64,000 bases of DNA from Sipunculus nudus (lineage: Eukaryota; Annelida; Sipuncula; Golfingiida; Sipunculidae): NCBI GenBank assembly GCA_026874595.1, contig CM049320.1, positions 40,610,714 to 40,674,713 of the forward strand. Reading direction: 5' to 3'. A model generated the notes under the pieces. The model saw nothing but the letters and a program-made list of their open reading frames with translations, searched no databases and was not told the origin of the DNA. Shown in pieces: positions 61,701-64,000 of this stretch. The position numbers and the translations under genes were made by a program. Position 1 is the first letter of the stretch, and each line of letters starts with the position of its first letter.

Positions 61701-63220
61701 GTCTTCCCAGAGCCTGTAAAGGTTTCTGAGCATGAGACCATGTGTTTGTGTGGGACATGGTTTCATAGGTCAAGGTAATGTCATTATCAGGACCCTTTAG
61801 GTTTCCTGGAATGATGTAATAAGAGCTGCAGTAGCCCTGAACTAAGGCTGGGAATCAGAGGAGGAGGTCATGATTAATTGAGGCGGACATGGTTGGAACA
61901 CCCACTGTGGGCAATTACCAGAGTGACAATGATCCTCACATGTGACTAGAAATCATTTGACCCATGCCCAAATCACCTTGTAACCATTGCACATCTGCTG
62001 CAACATTTGGTAAAACAAAATGCATCTACTATACACTAAATGTATTTATATACACAGAAACATGTCATAAGACACAATGGCATTCATATACTATCACCTT
62101 ACTTTATGAACAAATAGCTGTGTTTATATTTTTTAAAATTTATTCATGTACTATGTAGTTTCACAAGTAGAAACAGAAATCCCATTTAAATCTGAAACTA
62201 GCAGCAATGTTATTCCAGTTCATAACATTTTAGATATAGACATATAATAAAAAACTTTAAGTATAACATTATTTAACAACAATAAGAATTTAGATTTAAA
62301 TAAAAAGAATCCATTAAATATAAAACATCATCACTTGTGGTAGCCTACTTAGTAAGCCTCCCAGCGAGGCTTACGAGCACTCTATTGAAAATATTGGTGT
62401 GCAAGCGAGGACACAGATACTTAGATAAATCAGATAATAAGCTTTAAATAAACAAACGAGGGTCTTTACTGGGTGTGTGAACCATTTCTAATTAGTGAAA
62501 ACGAGAAAATTTGCAGGTGGTTACCAGCCCCGCTTGGCACCTTTGTTTTGCTTGCACTTTCTGTTTTATTCACTAGATGGCACTATTTTAGAGACCATGC
62601 AGTAAATGTTATGCTTGGAATTAAGTTGGACTTCCATGATGAATGAACCTGAAACCTAACAGCCAATCAGAGGAAGGAATTAGAAAACTGGTTTCTCCCT
62701 GTGTCCTTGACCCTAAAGGAACATGTCATGATTTGTTAGAAACCTGGGAGCATCGCTTCTTAACTTTGCACCTGGATTATGTTTCATTTTCTTATTTGAG
62801 CAAGAAAACAAGTAAGGAGTCATAGTTAAGGGTATGTTAGCTAGATTATGTTTGGTAATTTTGCCAAAGGAGGGACATTTAGTAATATCAGACAGGGCAC
62901 CACAAGAATGCATGCAGTGCTTTCCGTCTCTGTATAATAGAGACGGACACTGTCTACACTTGTGGTATTTATTGCTTGAAGGCTGATTAGGGTACACATT
63001 TAGTCAAGTTTCTGTATATTTGTACACAGAATGGCTAGGAAATGCATTATTCAGAAAAATAAAAACTGATCACATTTTCTATTCAAATCCTTATTTCACA
63101 CCGACACTGTCAGTGACAGTTGTAAAGCAAATTTGACAGTTCCACAACAATGACTGTACTACTGTAGTCTATCACAACGAAAAACGACCAGCTAACCTCA
63201 TCTGGGGTCAATTCGCTCAT
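14380..63220 (-). CDS. UBE4B: UBE4B (Ufd2-type U-box ubiquitin chain elongation factor), complete spliced gene
   Basis: Seen: 26 exons joined by GT-AG junctions give one open frame of 1,124 codons ending in TAA; every exon phase matches the next. The start is the first ATG after in-frame TAATAA stops at 63251-63256. The N-terminus carries IRRRRLARL, then a Ser/Pro-rich low-complexity region to about residue 230, a long helical Ufd2 core (about 260-1035) with [12 protein letters not shown]- and [17 protein letters not shown]-type blocks, and a C-terminal U-box (about 1050-1120) with [15 protein letters not shown] and [11 protein letters not shown]. Known of the family: Ufd2/UBE4B extends ubiquitin chains on substrates, works with E2s and with Cdc48/VCP, and is cytosolic and nuclear. 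Length is close to that of vertebrate UBE4B forms without the extra muscle exons. Introns hold almost all of the 48.8 kb and are rich in repeats. The identification is very secure; UTR ends and alternative exons are not determined. Confidence 0.97.
14445..15044 (-). other. UBE4B: Distal part of UBE4B intron 25
   Basis: Noncoding; nothing recognised apart from AT-rich sequence and the exon 26 acceptor tract next to 14445. Confidence 0.4.
15045..15620 (+). repeat. ~140-bp tandem units (GTGACCTTGAAAAATGCATC), left part
   Basis: Units begin GTGACCTTGAAAAA.TG.ATC and continue AAGGTCATCC...GACCTAGCC. The last unit is cut at GACCTTGAAA by the element starting at 15621 and resumes at 19051 with TGCATCAATGTCATCC. 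Related uninterrupted units lie at 43977-44385. Confidence 0.7.
15621..19050 (+). mobile_element. Modular pearl/HINE-like element, 3.4-kb member
   Basis: Head CAAGGGACCTATGGGTCACT..GCTCAGCTGA; a ~1.17-kb body (to about 16795) shared with 55645-57120; a segment at 16795-17180 related to 25255-25745; two ~680-bp tandem modules (17562-18235 and 18236-18920) that end GGGGACATCTAACATTATGC; a GACG tract (18966-18990); and the hairpin tail GTCAGCTGAGCTAAAAA. It sits inside a 140-bp repeat unit, which defines its ends. No open frame of useful length. Confidence 0.8.
19051..19640 (+). repeat. Continuation of the 140-bp repeat and AT-rich intron
   Basis: TGCATCAATGTCATCC resumes the unit cut at 15620. 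It is followed by a short block with GCGGGGGCGGCGGGACCGTC (19229-19248) and AT-rich noncoding sequence. Confidence 0.5.
19641..21747 (+). repeat. ~180-bp tandem array bounded by inverted GCCCCCGCC ends
   Basis: Units carry TTTGTCATGAAAATTTCTAT, TAGGAGCCGTAAAACGGTC and CAGGCCAATATCTGCAGGCA. The landmark ACATGTGTATTTGTC occurs at 20701, 20881, 21059, 21132, 21315 and 21495 (mostly 178-183 bp apart). Two degenerate units precede (19690-20010). Left edge has TGCCCCCGCC (about 19650), right edge GGCGGGGGCA (about 21740), suggesting one element with inverted ends. Interrupted by a separate element at 20011-20693. Confidence 0.75.
20011..20693 (+). mobile_element. Element inserted in the 180-bp array
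   Basis: Interrupts the unit text GCATTGCGAAA. Contains GTGACCTTGAAAAGTAGGTC and GGGTCAAGGTCACCCATCTT core units, a GACGGACGGACGGACAGAC tract (20590-20640), and ends GCTGAGGGCTAAAAA, a diverged form of the modular tail. Confidence 0.6.
21838..21987 (-). CDS. UBE4B: UBE4B exon 25, residues 1054-1103 (U-box)
   Basis: Acceptor TTTGCAG, donor GTTGGT. Encodes [20 protein letters not shown] then [11 protein letters not shown] and [16 protein letters not shown]. The U-box recruits the E2 (family knowledge). The PVLLPPSGT loop has one more residue than the vertebrate PVRLPSGT loop as I recall it. Confidence 0.98.
22627..22801 (-). CDS. UBE4B: UBE4B exon 24, residues 996-1053
   Basis: Acceptor GTTACAG, donor GTCTGC. 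Encodes [20 protein letters not shown] and ends [11 protein letters not shown], the helix leading into the U-box. Ends one base into an Asp codon. Confidence 0.96.
22975..23455 (+). repeat. Dispersed repeat in UBE4B intron 24
   Basis: Three or more imperfect units with GACCTCTGACCTCATTAAATATGCGTG (split over units) ending in a GACAGACGGACGGTGGGTATACC tract. A second copy is at 28005-28380. Noncoding. Confidence 0.55.
23456..24299 (-). other. UBE4B: Remainder of UBE4B intron 24
   Basis: Includes loose CTAACATAAATGTCTCACA-type low-complexity repeats at about 23830-24040. No exon seen. Confidence 0.4.
24300..24491 (-). CDS. UBE4B: UBE4B exon 23, residues 932-995
   Basis: Acceptor TTAACAG, donor GTAAAT. 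Encodes [20 protein letters not shown] and [20 protein letters not shown], the most conserved part of the core, just before the U-box linker. Confidence 0.98.
24492..25151 (-). other. UBE4B: Part of UBE4B intron 22, nothing recognised
   Basis: AT-rich, no open frame with family resemblance and no clear repeat. Confidence 0.35.
25152..25745 (+). mobile_element. Partial modular element (head and body)
   Basis: Begins CAAGAGACCCATGGGTCAAG, then GAAATTTTTACAAATGCAAA and TGAAAAGCTAAGAGAAAATGGCC, matching the heads and bodies at 51440-51600 and 16795-17180. No tail is present, so it is truncated. Confidence 0.6.
25887..26021 (-). CDS. UBE4B: UBE4B exon 22, residues 887-931
   Basis: Acceptor TATTTTAG, donor GTATGT. 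Gln-rich start ([20 protein letters not shown]), then [20 protein letters not shown], matching the vertebrate [18 protein letters not shown] block. Confidence 0.96.
26069..26380 (+). mobile_element. Harbinger-like MITE, copy C
   Basis: Inverted ends with AGGTATGGTTCTCAGGCAC and GTGCCTGAGAACCATACC, flanked by TTA (26066-26068 and 26381-26383). 312 bp; terminal GGCC is degraded to AGCC/TTCC. Confidence 0.8.
26500..27227 (-). repeat. Minisatellite abutting and resembling the exon 21 splice donor
   Basis: About 15 imperfect units of 40-47 bp. On the minus strand the consensus runs A(G/A)CAGGGTAGGTCTTACC-AAAGGTTCAGTG-TGGGTTAATATC. The first copy is the exon 21 donor region itself (AGCAGG|GTAAGTCTTACC). 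Units with GTAGGT in donor-like context lie near 27138, 27096, 27056, 26680 and 26639. Internal order decays away from the exon. Confidence 0.85.
27228..27372 (-). CDS. UBE4B: UBE4B exon 21, residues 838-886
   Basis: Acceptor GTTTCAG, donor AGCAGG|GTAAGT. Encodes [20 protein letters not shown] then [16 protein letters not shown]. The donor is immediately followed by a minisatellite whose units resemble the donor itself (26500-27227). Confidence 0.97.
27400..27690 (+). repeat. Dispersed repeat, copy 1 of 2
   Basis: Shares TTTCGGGAATGAGCCCATGA, GATCTGGAACATGATTTGGA-type and GGGAGCATCCCACGATAGG text with 49830-50090. Noncoding, intron 20. Confidence 0.6.
28005..28380 (+). repeat. Dispersed repeat, second copy of the 22975 family
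   Basis: Carries the same GACCTCTGACCTCATTAAATATGCATGGA-type units as 22975-23455 (landmark GACCTCTGACCTCATTAAAT). Intron 20 of UBE4B. Confidence 0.55.
28503..28629 (-). CDS. UBE4B: UBE4B exon 20, residues 796-837
   Basis: Acceptor TTTCACAG, donor GTAACA. Encodes [20 protein letters not shown] then FKSLW, a hallmark Ufd2 block. A CA/TA microsatellite starts 65 nt upstream of its acceptor. Confidence 0.97.
28694..28771. repeat. Compound (AT)n(GT)n microsatellite in intron 19
   Basis: About 18 AT followed by about 20 GT dinucleotides. In the UBE4B transcript this reads as (CA)n then (UA)n and ends about 65 nt before the exon 20 acceptor. Confidence 0.95.
29138..29373 (-). CDS. UBE4B: UBE4B exon 19, residues 717-795
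   Basis: Acceptor GACCCAG, donor GTAAGT. Contains [20 protein letters not shown] and [10 protein letters not shown], near-identical to vertebrate UBE4B. Ends one base into the codon completed by exon 20. Confidence 0.97.
29480..30160 (+). repeat. Degenerate ~140-160-bp tandem repeats, intron 18
   Basis: Repeated TTCAGCAGATTTGA(T/C)CTT, ATCAAGGTCACC and AAACTCATCTTAGATTTTGG-like text at about 29580, 29710, 29870 and 30000. Ends in a GGGTGGGGTGGGGGGAGGGG stretch. Typical diverged core repeats of bivalve-type elements (inference). Confidence 0.5.
30200..31369 (-). other. UBE4B: Rest of UBE4B intron 18
   Basis: AT-rich with ACATACAT-like and (AT)n low complexity; no exon or mobile element ends recognised. 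Confidence 0.35.
31370..31462 (-). CDS. UBE4B: UBE4B exon 18, residues 686-716
   Basis: Acceptor TTTTCAG, donor GTAAGT. Encodes [20 protein letters not shown], matching the vertebrate ALPEFYVEDVAEFLFFIV block. Ends two bases into a Gln codon finished by exon 19. Confidence 0.95.
31527..31972 (-). mobile_element. TTAA-flanked MITE, copy 2
   Basis: 446 bp between TTAA at 31523-31526 and 31973-31976. Starts AGCCATATATTCAC, ends GAATAGGCCCC. Inverted relative to copies 1 and 4; shares AACACAGCAATGTTGACAAAC with copy 3. Noncoding. Confidence 0.75.
32441..32568 (-). CDS. UBE4B: UBE4B exon 17, residues 644-685
   Basis: Acceptor TTTGACAG, donor GTAAAT. Encodes [20 protein letters not shown] then [18 protein letters not shown]; corresponds to the vertebrate ADAGLLDESFLRRCLNFY block. 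Confidence 0.95.
32753..33190 (-). mobile_element. TTAA-flanked MITE, copy 3
   Basis: 438 bp between TTAA at 32749-32752 and 33191-33194. Left end AGTGCCCAATCAC; right end reads AGGGACCCAGTGACC on the minus strand, like the left end of copy 4. Includes a C tract at 33039-33053. Confidence 0.75.
33522..33763 (-). CDS. UBE4B: UBE4B exon 16, residues 563-643
   Basis: Acceptor TTTCTCAG, donor GTTAGC. Longest coding exon: [20 protein letters not shown], then [20 protein letters not shown] and a basic helix. Clear match to the Ufd2 core FPTECFFLTLHAHHLSI block. Confidence 0.97.
33764..35323 (-). other. UBE4B: UBE4B intron 15, nothing specific
   Basis: AT-rich noncoding sequence. Two related stretches (about 34860-35010 and 35010-35110) share TGGCAGCAATGTTAGATTTCTGACTG-like text, and similar wording recurs at 38290-38480. 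Confidence 0.4.
35324..35429 (-). CDS. UBE4B: UBE4B exon 15, residues 528-562
   Basis: Acceptor TTTTGTAG, donor GTGAGT. Encodes [20 protein letters not shown] and ends SSWIDDL, matching the vertebrate VDPTYIFHPRCRI block. Ends one base into the next codon. Confidence 0.93.
35695..36300. repeat. 11-bp minisatellite with a longer repeat period, intron 14
   Basis: Units of AGTGTTATAGT / AGTGTTACAGT. A longer block, including GTTATAGTTTTTATAGTAGT and GGGCTATAGAAGTTTTA, occurs twice about 190 bp apart, showing later duplication of a mutated segment. Confidence 0.85.
36503..36592 (-). CDS. UBE4B: UBE4B exon 14, residues 498-527
   Basis: Acceptor TTCACAG, donor GTAAGA. Encodes [20 protein letters not shown] then [10 protein letters not shown], a highly conserved Ufd2-core helix. 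Confidence 0.95.
36593..37488 (-). other. UBE4B: UBE4B intron 13, nothing specific
   Basis: AT-rich noncoding; no repeat family recognised. Confidence 0.35.
37489..37602 (-). CDS. UBE4B: UBE4B exon 13, residues 460-497
   Basis: Acceptor CTTTTAG, donor GTGATT. Encodes [20 protein letters not shown] and a helix ending KRSQLQ, aligning with the vertebrate ELFKILHSILLNGETREA block. Confidence 0.94.
37809..40439 (+). mobile_element. Modular element with DR1-bearing core repeats
   Basis: Head CAAGTGACCTATGGGTCATG..GCTCAGCTG at 37809; core units of about 135-146 bp at 39340-40130; a body end with CTACGGTTACGATTTGTGCC; an ACGGACGGACGGCCGTCC tract (about 40340); and tail GTCAGCTGAGCTAAAAAAA at 40421-40439. 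Whether the head and tail belong to one insertion is not proven; a TAAATAAATAAATA tract lies between at 39215-39240. Confidence 0.6.
39340..40130 (+). repeat. Core-repeat array with nuclear-receptor-like DR1 motifs
   Basis: Perfect TGACCTTTGACCT (two AGGTCA half-sites, one-base spacing) at 39665-39677, 39802-39814, 39937-39949 and 40083-40095, in units that share ATAGG(A/C)TTCTTCCCCT and GGTAGGTGAGC. A degenerate TGACCTATGACCT is at about 39349. Confidence 0.8.
40914..41370 (+). mobile_element. TTAA-flanked MITE, copy 4
   Basis: 457 bp between TTAA at 40910-40913 and 41371-41374. Ends AGGGACCCATAGTGA and, on the minus strand, AGCCGTCTATTCAC. Same orientation as copy 1. Noncoding, intron 12, ending 36 bp from exon 12. 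Confidence 0.8.
41407..41505 (-). CDS. UBE4B: UBE4B exon 12, residues 427-459
   Basis: Acceptor TTGACAG, donor GTAAGT. Encodes [20 protein letters not shown] then [13 protein letters not shown]. Phase 0 at both ends. Confidence 0.94.
42031..42147 (-). CDS. UBE4B: UBE4B exon 11, residues 388-426
   Basis: Acceptor TCTTACAG, donor GTAAGT. Contains SLPNWLPK and [20 protein letters not shown], a strongly conserved Ufd2 signature. Phase 0 at both ends. Confidence 0.96.
42440..42545 (-). mobile_element. tRNA-derived SINE-like sequence
   Basis: Minus strand reads TTGGGTTAGAGCACAGGACT then GGTCATGAGTTCAAATCTCA, resembling a tRNA D-arm/A box and a T-arm/B box at tRNA spacing. No intact acceptor stem is visible, so a functional tRNA gene is unlikely. 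Confidence 0.55.
42931..43071 (-). CDS. UBE4B: UBE4B exon 10, residues 341-387
   Basis: Acceptor TCTGCAG, donor GTAAGT. Starts [19 protein letters not shown] and contains [12 protein letters not shown], matching the family's LMALGELCE block. Phase 0 at both ends. Confidence 0.94.
43135..43250 (-). mobile_element. tRNA-derived SINE-like sequence, copy in intron 9
   Basis: Minus strand has a B-box-like GGTTAGAATCC, an A-box-like TAGTGATCTTG, and the 3' text GGCCCTGTTTCTATTTTTA shared with the neighbour at 43380-43495. Confidence 0.5.
43380..43495 (-). mobile_element. tRNA-derived SINE-like sequence, second copy in intron 9
   Basis: Minus strand has A box TGGTATAGTTG (fits TRGYNNARNNG) and B-box-like GGGTTTAAATCC, then GCCCTGTTTCTATTTTCACC as in the copy at 43135-43250. 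Confidence 0.6.
43719..43833 (-). CDS. UBE4B: UBE4B exon 9, residues 302-340
   Basis: Acceptor ATTTCAG, donor GTTAGT. Encodes [20 protein letters not shown] then [13 protein letters not shown], a Ufd2-core armadillo-like helix pair. Confidence 0.94.
43977..44385 (+). repeat. Three uninterrupted ~140-bp units, intron 8
   Basis: Units start at about 43977, 44119 and 44258 with GTGACCTT.GAAAATGCATCAAGGTCATCC-type text (landmark ATGCATCAAGGTCATCC). Same family as the unit cut by the element at 15621. Confidence 0.7.
44400..44995 (-). other. UBE4B: UBE4B intron 8, remainder
   Basis: Holds a direct repeat ACCGATGGGG at about 44436 and 44453 around a GCCTTCGGC mini-hairpin, and a 136-codon minus-strand open frame (44425-44835) with no family resemblance and no splice support. 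Confidence 0.4.
44996..45096 (-). CDS. UBE4B: UBE4B exon 8, residues 269-301
   Basis: Acceptor AAACAG, donor GTAAGC. Encodes [20 protein letters not shown] and ends FTQPR, aligning with the vertebrate QCVSYTALVLQGSLTQPR block. Confidence 0.93.
45215..45475 (+). mobile_element. Harbinger-like MITE, copy D (internally deleted)
   Basis: 261 bp; AGGTATGGTTCTCAGGCAC-type left end and GGTGCCTAAAAACCATACC right end, flanked by TTA (45212-45214) and TTG (45476-45478). Confidence 0.75.
45479..48049 (-). other. UBE4B: UBE4B intron 7, remainder
   Basis: No exon or element ends recognised over 2.5 kb. Contains a TTATTATTATTATTATAATA run (about 46272) and AT-rich unique sequence. Confidence 0.35.
48050..48185 (-). 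CDS. UBE4B: UBE4B exon 7, residues 223-268
   Basis: Acceptor TTTTCAG, donor GTTTGT. Encodes [20 protein letters not shown] followed by [20 protein letters not shown], the entry to the folded Ufd2 core. Confidence 0.93.
48360..48506 (+). mobile_element. Truncated 3' end of a modular element
   Basis: GGTTACGAATTGTGCCCTGC, a GACCGGACGGCGGGACGGCC tract, then CTCAGTTGACTTATAGTC-TGCTGAGCTAAAAA. No head found nearby. Confidence 0.6.
48507..48954 (-). other. UBE4B: UBE4B intron 6, remainder
   Basis: AT-rich, nothing recognised. Confidence 0.35.
48955..49144 (-). CDS. UBE4B: UBE4B exon 6, residues 160-222, with SPSKYG repeats
   Basis: Acceptor TTTTCAG, donor GTAATT. Begins [18 protein letters not shown] (helical) and ends in a Ser/Pro linker with two SPSKYG copies in tandem. 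The SP motifs suggest proline-directed phosphorylation (inference). Confidence 0.93.
49145..49829 (-). other. UBE4B: Part of UBE4B intron 5
   Basis: No exon or clear repeat; 49490-49700 is less AT-rich than its surroundings and looks like a diverged repeat without identifiable ends. Confidence 0.35.
49830..50090 (+). repeat. Dispersed repeat, copy 2 of 2
   Basis: Shares TTTTGGGAATGGGCCAATGA, GATCTGGAAACTAATTTTGA and GGGAGCGTCCCACAATAGGA with the copy at 27400-27690. Confidence 0.6.
50156..50294 (-). CDS. UBE4B: UBE4B exon 5, residues 114-159
   Basis: Acceptor TTTATAG, donor GTATTA. Encodes a segment with [20 protein letters not shown], matching the position of the vertebrate LQLVCKIFRVSW block. 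Ends one base into a Gly/Asp codon completed by exon 6. Confidence 0.9.
50459..50546 (-). CDS. UBE4B: UBE4B exon 4, residues 84-113, with conserved VDVD site
   Basis: Acceptor TTCTGTAG, donor GTATAT. Encodes [19 protein letters not shown] and a basic tail ending NKRKR. The SQVDVDSGI block is shared with vertebrate UBE4B, where VDVD is the caspase-6/granzyme B cleavage site (known, recalled). Its acceptor region is partly duplicated at 60113-60169. Confidence 0.93.
50843..50879 (+). mobile_element. Minimal modular element (head fused to tail)
   Basis: CAAGGGACCCATGGGTCACG is followed after GCACTCAG directly by CTAAAAAAA, i.e. the head joined to the terminal CTAAAAA with no body, about 36 bp in all. 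Confidence 0.5.
51860..55105 (+). mobile_element. Nested modular element 1
   Basis: Head CAAGGGACCCATGGGTCACG; body with its own copy of the host sequence (52500-53530); two modules (53745-54270, 54271-54960); GACGGACGGACAGACGGACG tract (about 54996-55050); hairpin tail ending CTAAAAAA. The host joint TAATAAAAA|CTGAAAATATAAG is found uninterrupted at about 52853-52870 (TAATAAAAA|ACCTGAAAATATAAG). Confidence 0.8.
55645..57877 (+). mobile_element. Nested modular element 2 (contains Harbinger MITE E)
   Basis: Head CAAGGGACCTATGGGTCACT; ~1.17-kb body shared with 15621-16795; one module (57140-57720); GACGGACGGACGGACGGACA tract; hairpin tail CTAAAAA. Flanks AAAATACAAA and TGATAACATTCATATAG match the uninterrupted AAATACAGAAAATAATAACA at about 53501-53520. 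Confidence 0.85.
55988..56324 (+). mobile_element. Harbinger-like MITE, copy E
   Basis: 337 bp, GGCC...GGCC ends, ~35-bp inverted repeats, TTA duplication at 55985-55987 and 56325-56327. It lies in a sequence whose copy at about 15948-15985 lacks it. Confidence 0.95.
58762..59589. other. Interior of the hAT-like element, unclassified
   Basis: AT-rich, no open frame of note. From about 59400 it shows GC-richer text that may be original hAT sequence. Confidence 0.4.
60113..60169 (-). pseudogene. Partial duplicate of the exon 4 acceptor region
   Basis: TTGAGACAAGCTGCTGCAGG and CATC...ATCTTTACCCTCAGTAAGTAG parallel 50533-50597 (TTGAGACAAGCTGCTACAGA...). On the minus strand it gives GACCTGCAG|CAGCTTGTCTCAA, an acceptor plus 13 nt of exon 4, followed by an in-frame TGA. 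It lies upstream of the hAT insertion in transcript order. Confidence 0.75.
60170..60476 (-). other. UBE4B: 5' part of UBE4B intron 3
   Basis: AT-rich with a TATATATAATATATTATATA stretch at about 60357-60386; otherwise nothing recognised. Confidence 0.35.
60477..60552 (-). CDS. UBE4B: UBE4B exon 3, residues 59-83
   Basis: Acceptor ATTACAG, donor GTAAAC. Encodes [20 protein letters not shown] and a short tail, still disordered. Ends with AG, completed to Ser by exon 4. It is followed by the ~9.9-kb intron 3, which is mostly the hAT-like insertion. Confidence 0.9.
60553..60949 (-). other. UBE4B: UBE4B intron 2, nothing specific
   Basis: 397 bp of AT-rich noncoding sequence. Confidence 0.4.
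60950..61100 (-). CDS. UBE4B: UBE4B exon 2, residues 9-58
   Basis: Acceptor TTTAG at 61101-61105, donor GTGGGT. Opens with [17 protein letters not shown], the basic N-terminal motif of UBE4B, and continues as a Ser/Pro/Thr-rich disordered stretch. Ends one base into the next codon. Confidence 0.95.
61461..61920 (+). mobile_element. Truncated hAT-like copy in intron 1
   Basis: Begins CAGGGTTTGCAAGTTTTAGG and parallels the reverse complement of 59590-60094 (GGTTATAACCTGG, AAAACTGCCCCACC, GATGCAGTCACAAGG, GGTAATGTCATTATCAGGAC). No matching right end or 8-bp duplication found, so it is truncated. Confidence 0.7.
61921..63196 (-). other. UBE4B: UBE4B intron 1, remainder
   Basis: Noncoding. Contains a perfect 8-bp inverted repeat TAAGCCTC-CCAGC-GAGGCTTA at about 62352-62372; nothing else recognised. 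Confidence 0.4.
63197..63220 (-). CDS. UBE4B: UBE4B exon 1 (coding part), residues 1-8
   Basis: Encodes MSELTPDE and ends at donor GTTAGC. The ATG has A at -3, two in-frame TAA codons lie 30-36 nt upstream with no ATG between. Joins exon 2 in phase 0 to give the family's DE-IRRRR start. The 5' UTR continues upstream, end unknown. Confidence 0.93.
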
Positions 63221-63612
63221 GATGGCTGCCGGTGTGCACTCTCCTGTCTTTTATTATCAGATTCTGCAGCTTTAGACAAATATATTTGATTCGCCAAACC
63301 TTTGTGCGTTAGATTTACTGGTTAAATCGCAGAAGCCAAACGAAAGTTTCTGTCAGGTCATGGCATACCCTTGACCCGGAAGTACTTGGCTGACTATATT
63401 CTCCAATAAACATTGATTTATCTTCAATACAAATATCTTAAAATTTTTGTAAAATCATCCATATATCAACCATCTTTGGTAATTAATAATTTACTTATTA
63501 AATAATTTGAGCACAAGGGTGAGTAAGAGTGAAAGAAGGTTAAACAATTTCATAATATTTCTACCGGAAGTGGTCGTCTGCTTGGAGAACACGAGCGTCA
63601 TGACGTGACAGC
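63221..63612. promoter_or_regulatory. Bidirectional promoter between UBE4B and a divergent gene
   Basis: Only 392 bp separate the UBE4B ATG (minus) from a plus-strand ATG at 63613. The interval holds two ETS/GABP-type CCGGAAGT cores (63376-63383 and 63564-63571) and a CRE-like TGACGTGA at 63601-63608. I see no TATA box at an expected position. Paired ETS sites between head-to-head housekeeping genes are a common arrangement. Function is inferred. Confidence 0.6.
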
Positions 63613-63622
63613 ATGGCTACCG
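63613..63622 (+). CDS. First coding exon of a divergent gene (partial, unidentified)
   Basis: ATGGCTACCG followed by GTGAGT: a three-codon start (M-A-T) and a strong splice donor. The start context is near-ideal, with A at -3 and G at +4. The rest of the gene lies beyond the window, so the product cannot be named. The assignment rests on the start context, the donor and the shared promoter. Confidence 0.5.
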
Positions 63623-64000
63623 GTGAGTGACTTCGTGTCGAACTGTCAAAATTGTTTTTCAGTTATGCCCAGTAATCCAAGTAGACAGCGTTTACAATTT
63701 TATGTCCAAAACACACTTGCTTTCATGTTTTAAAAACAGACTTAGTTTCAGAGTTTGTATATCATGATATGTTGTTTCTAATGGGCGTGTCCCCGCGGGC
63801 GGTTTGAGGGGTCTTTGATCATTGAAGACTTCAATGGTCCAGACCACACCTGCACACAGACCAATGAAGTCTGTGATAACGGGTCCGCGTAGAAATTGGA
63901 GCAGTACAGATGTTTAAAGTCTGAATTTTAGTTGAGTTATAGGTTTATTTCAGTTAGTCAGAAATTCATATCCTTAATTCTTTAGAATAATGTTAAAAAC
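63623..64000 (+). other. Start of intron 1 of the divergent gene
   Basis: No coding signal seen. Contains a GC-rich patch near 63785-63805 and an imperfect 13-bp inverted repeat (63826-63838 with 63860-63872, one mismatch). Confidence 0.4.

Overview
The window comes from an animal nuclear genome. It is AT-rich, has a spliced gene with GT-AG introns, and is crowded with non-autonomous mobile elements. Elements with a conserved head, internal core repeats, an ACGG-type tetranucleotide tract and a hairpin tail recall the pearl/HINE-type elements described in bivalves. A bivalve or related mollusc is therefore the best guess, but this is inference.

One gene dominates: a complete minus-strand UBE4B (Ufd2-type ubiquitin chain elongation factor, U-box E3/E4). 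I reconstructed 26 coding exons from 63220 down to 14380. They total 3,375 nt (1,124 codons plus stop), every junction is GT-AG, and the reading frame stays open throughout. The 65-nt terminal coding exon lies 7.4 kb beyond the exon with most of the U-box. A second gene probably starts divergently at 63613 (+), 392 bp from the UBE4B start, across a short promoter region with two CCGGAAGT sites and a CRE-like site. Only its 10-nt first coding exon is visible.

Layout: 1-6085, noncoding flank with Harbinger-like and TTAA-flanked MITEs. 6086-11147, a 117-bp satellite built of four ~29-bp monomers, with a 2,242-bp tandem duplication inside it. 11148-14379, 3' flank of UBE4B with one modular element. 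14380-21837, last exon and a last intron filled by a 3.4-kb modular element and a ~180-bp tandem array. 21838-50546, exons 25 to 4, with introns carrying MITEs, SINEs, minisatellites and a DR1-bearing array. 50547-60476, intron 3, almost entirely one 9.5-kb hAT-like insertion with nested elements. 60477-63220, exons 3 to 1. 63221-64000, bidirectional promoter and start of the divergent gene.

Most notable: (i) a minisatellite that appears to have grown from the exon 21 splice donor and carries donor-like copies; (ii) a duplicated exon 4 acceptor separated from the real one by the hAT insertion; (iii) a four-level nest of transposons with filled and empty sites inside this one window, which fixes the element ends. 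No unfamiliar protein-coding system was found; the interest lies in repeat architecture and possible effects on splicing.
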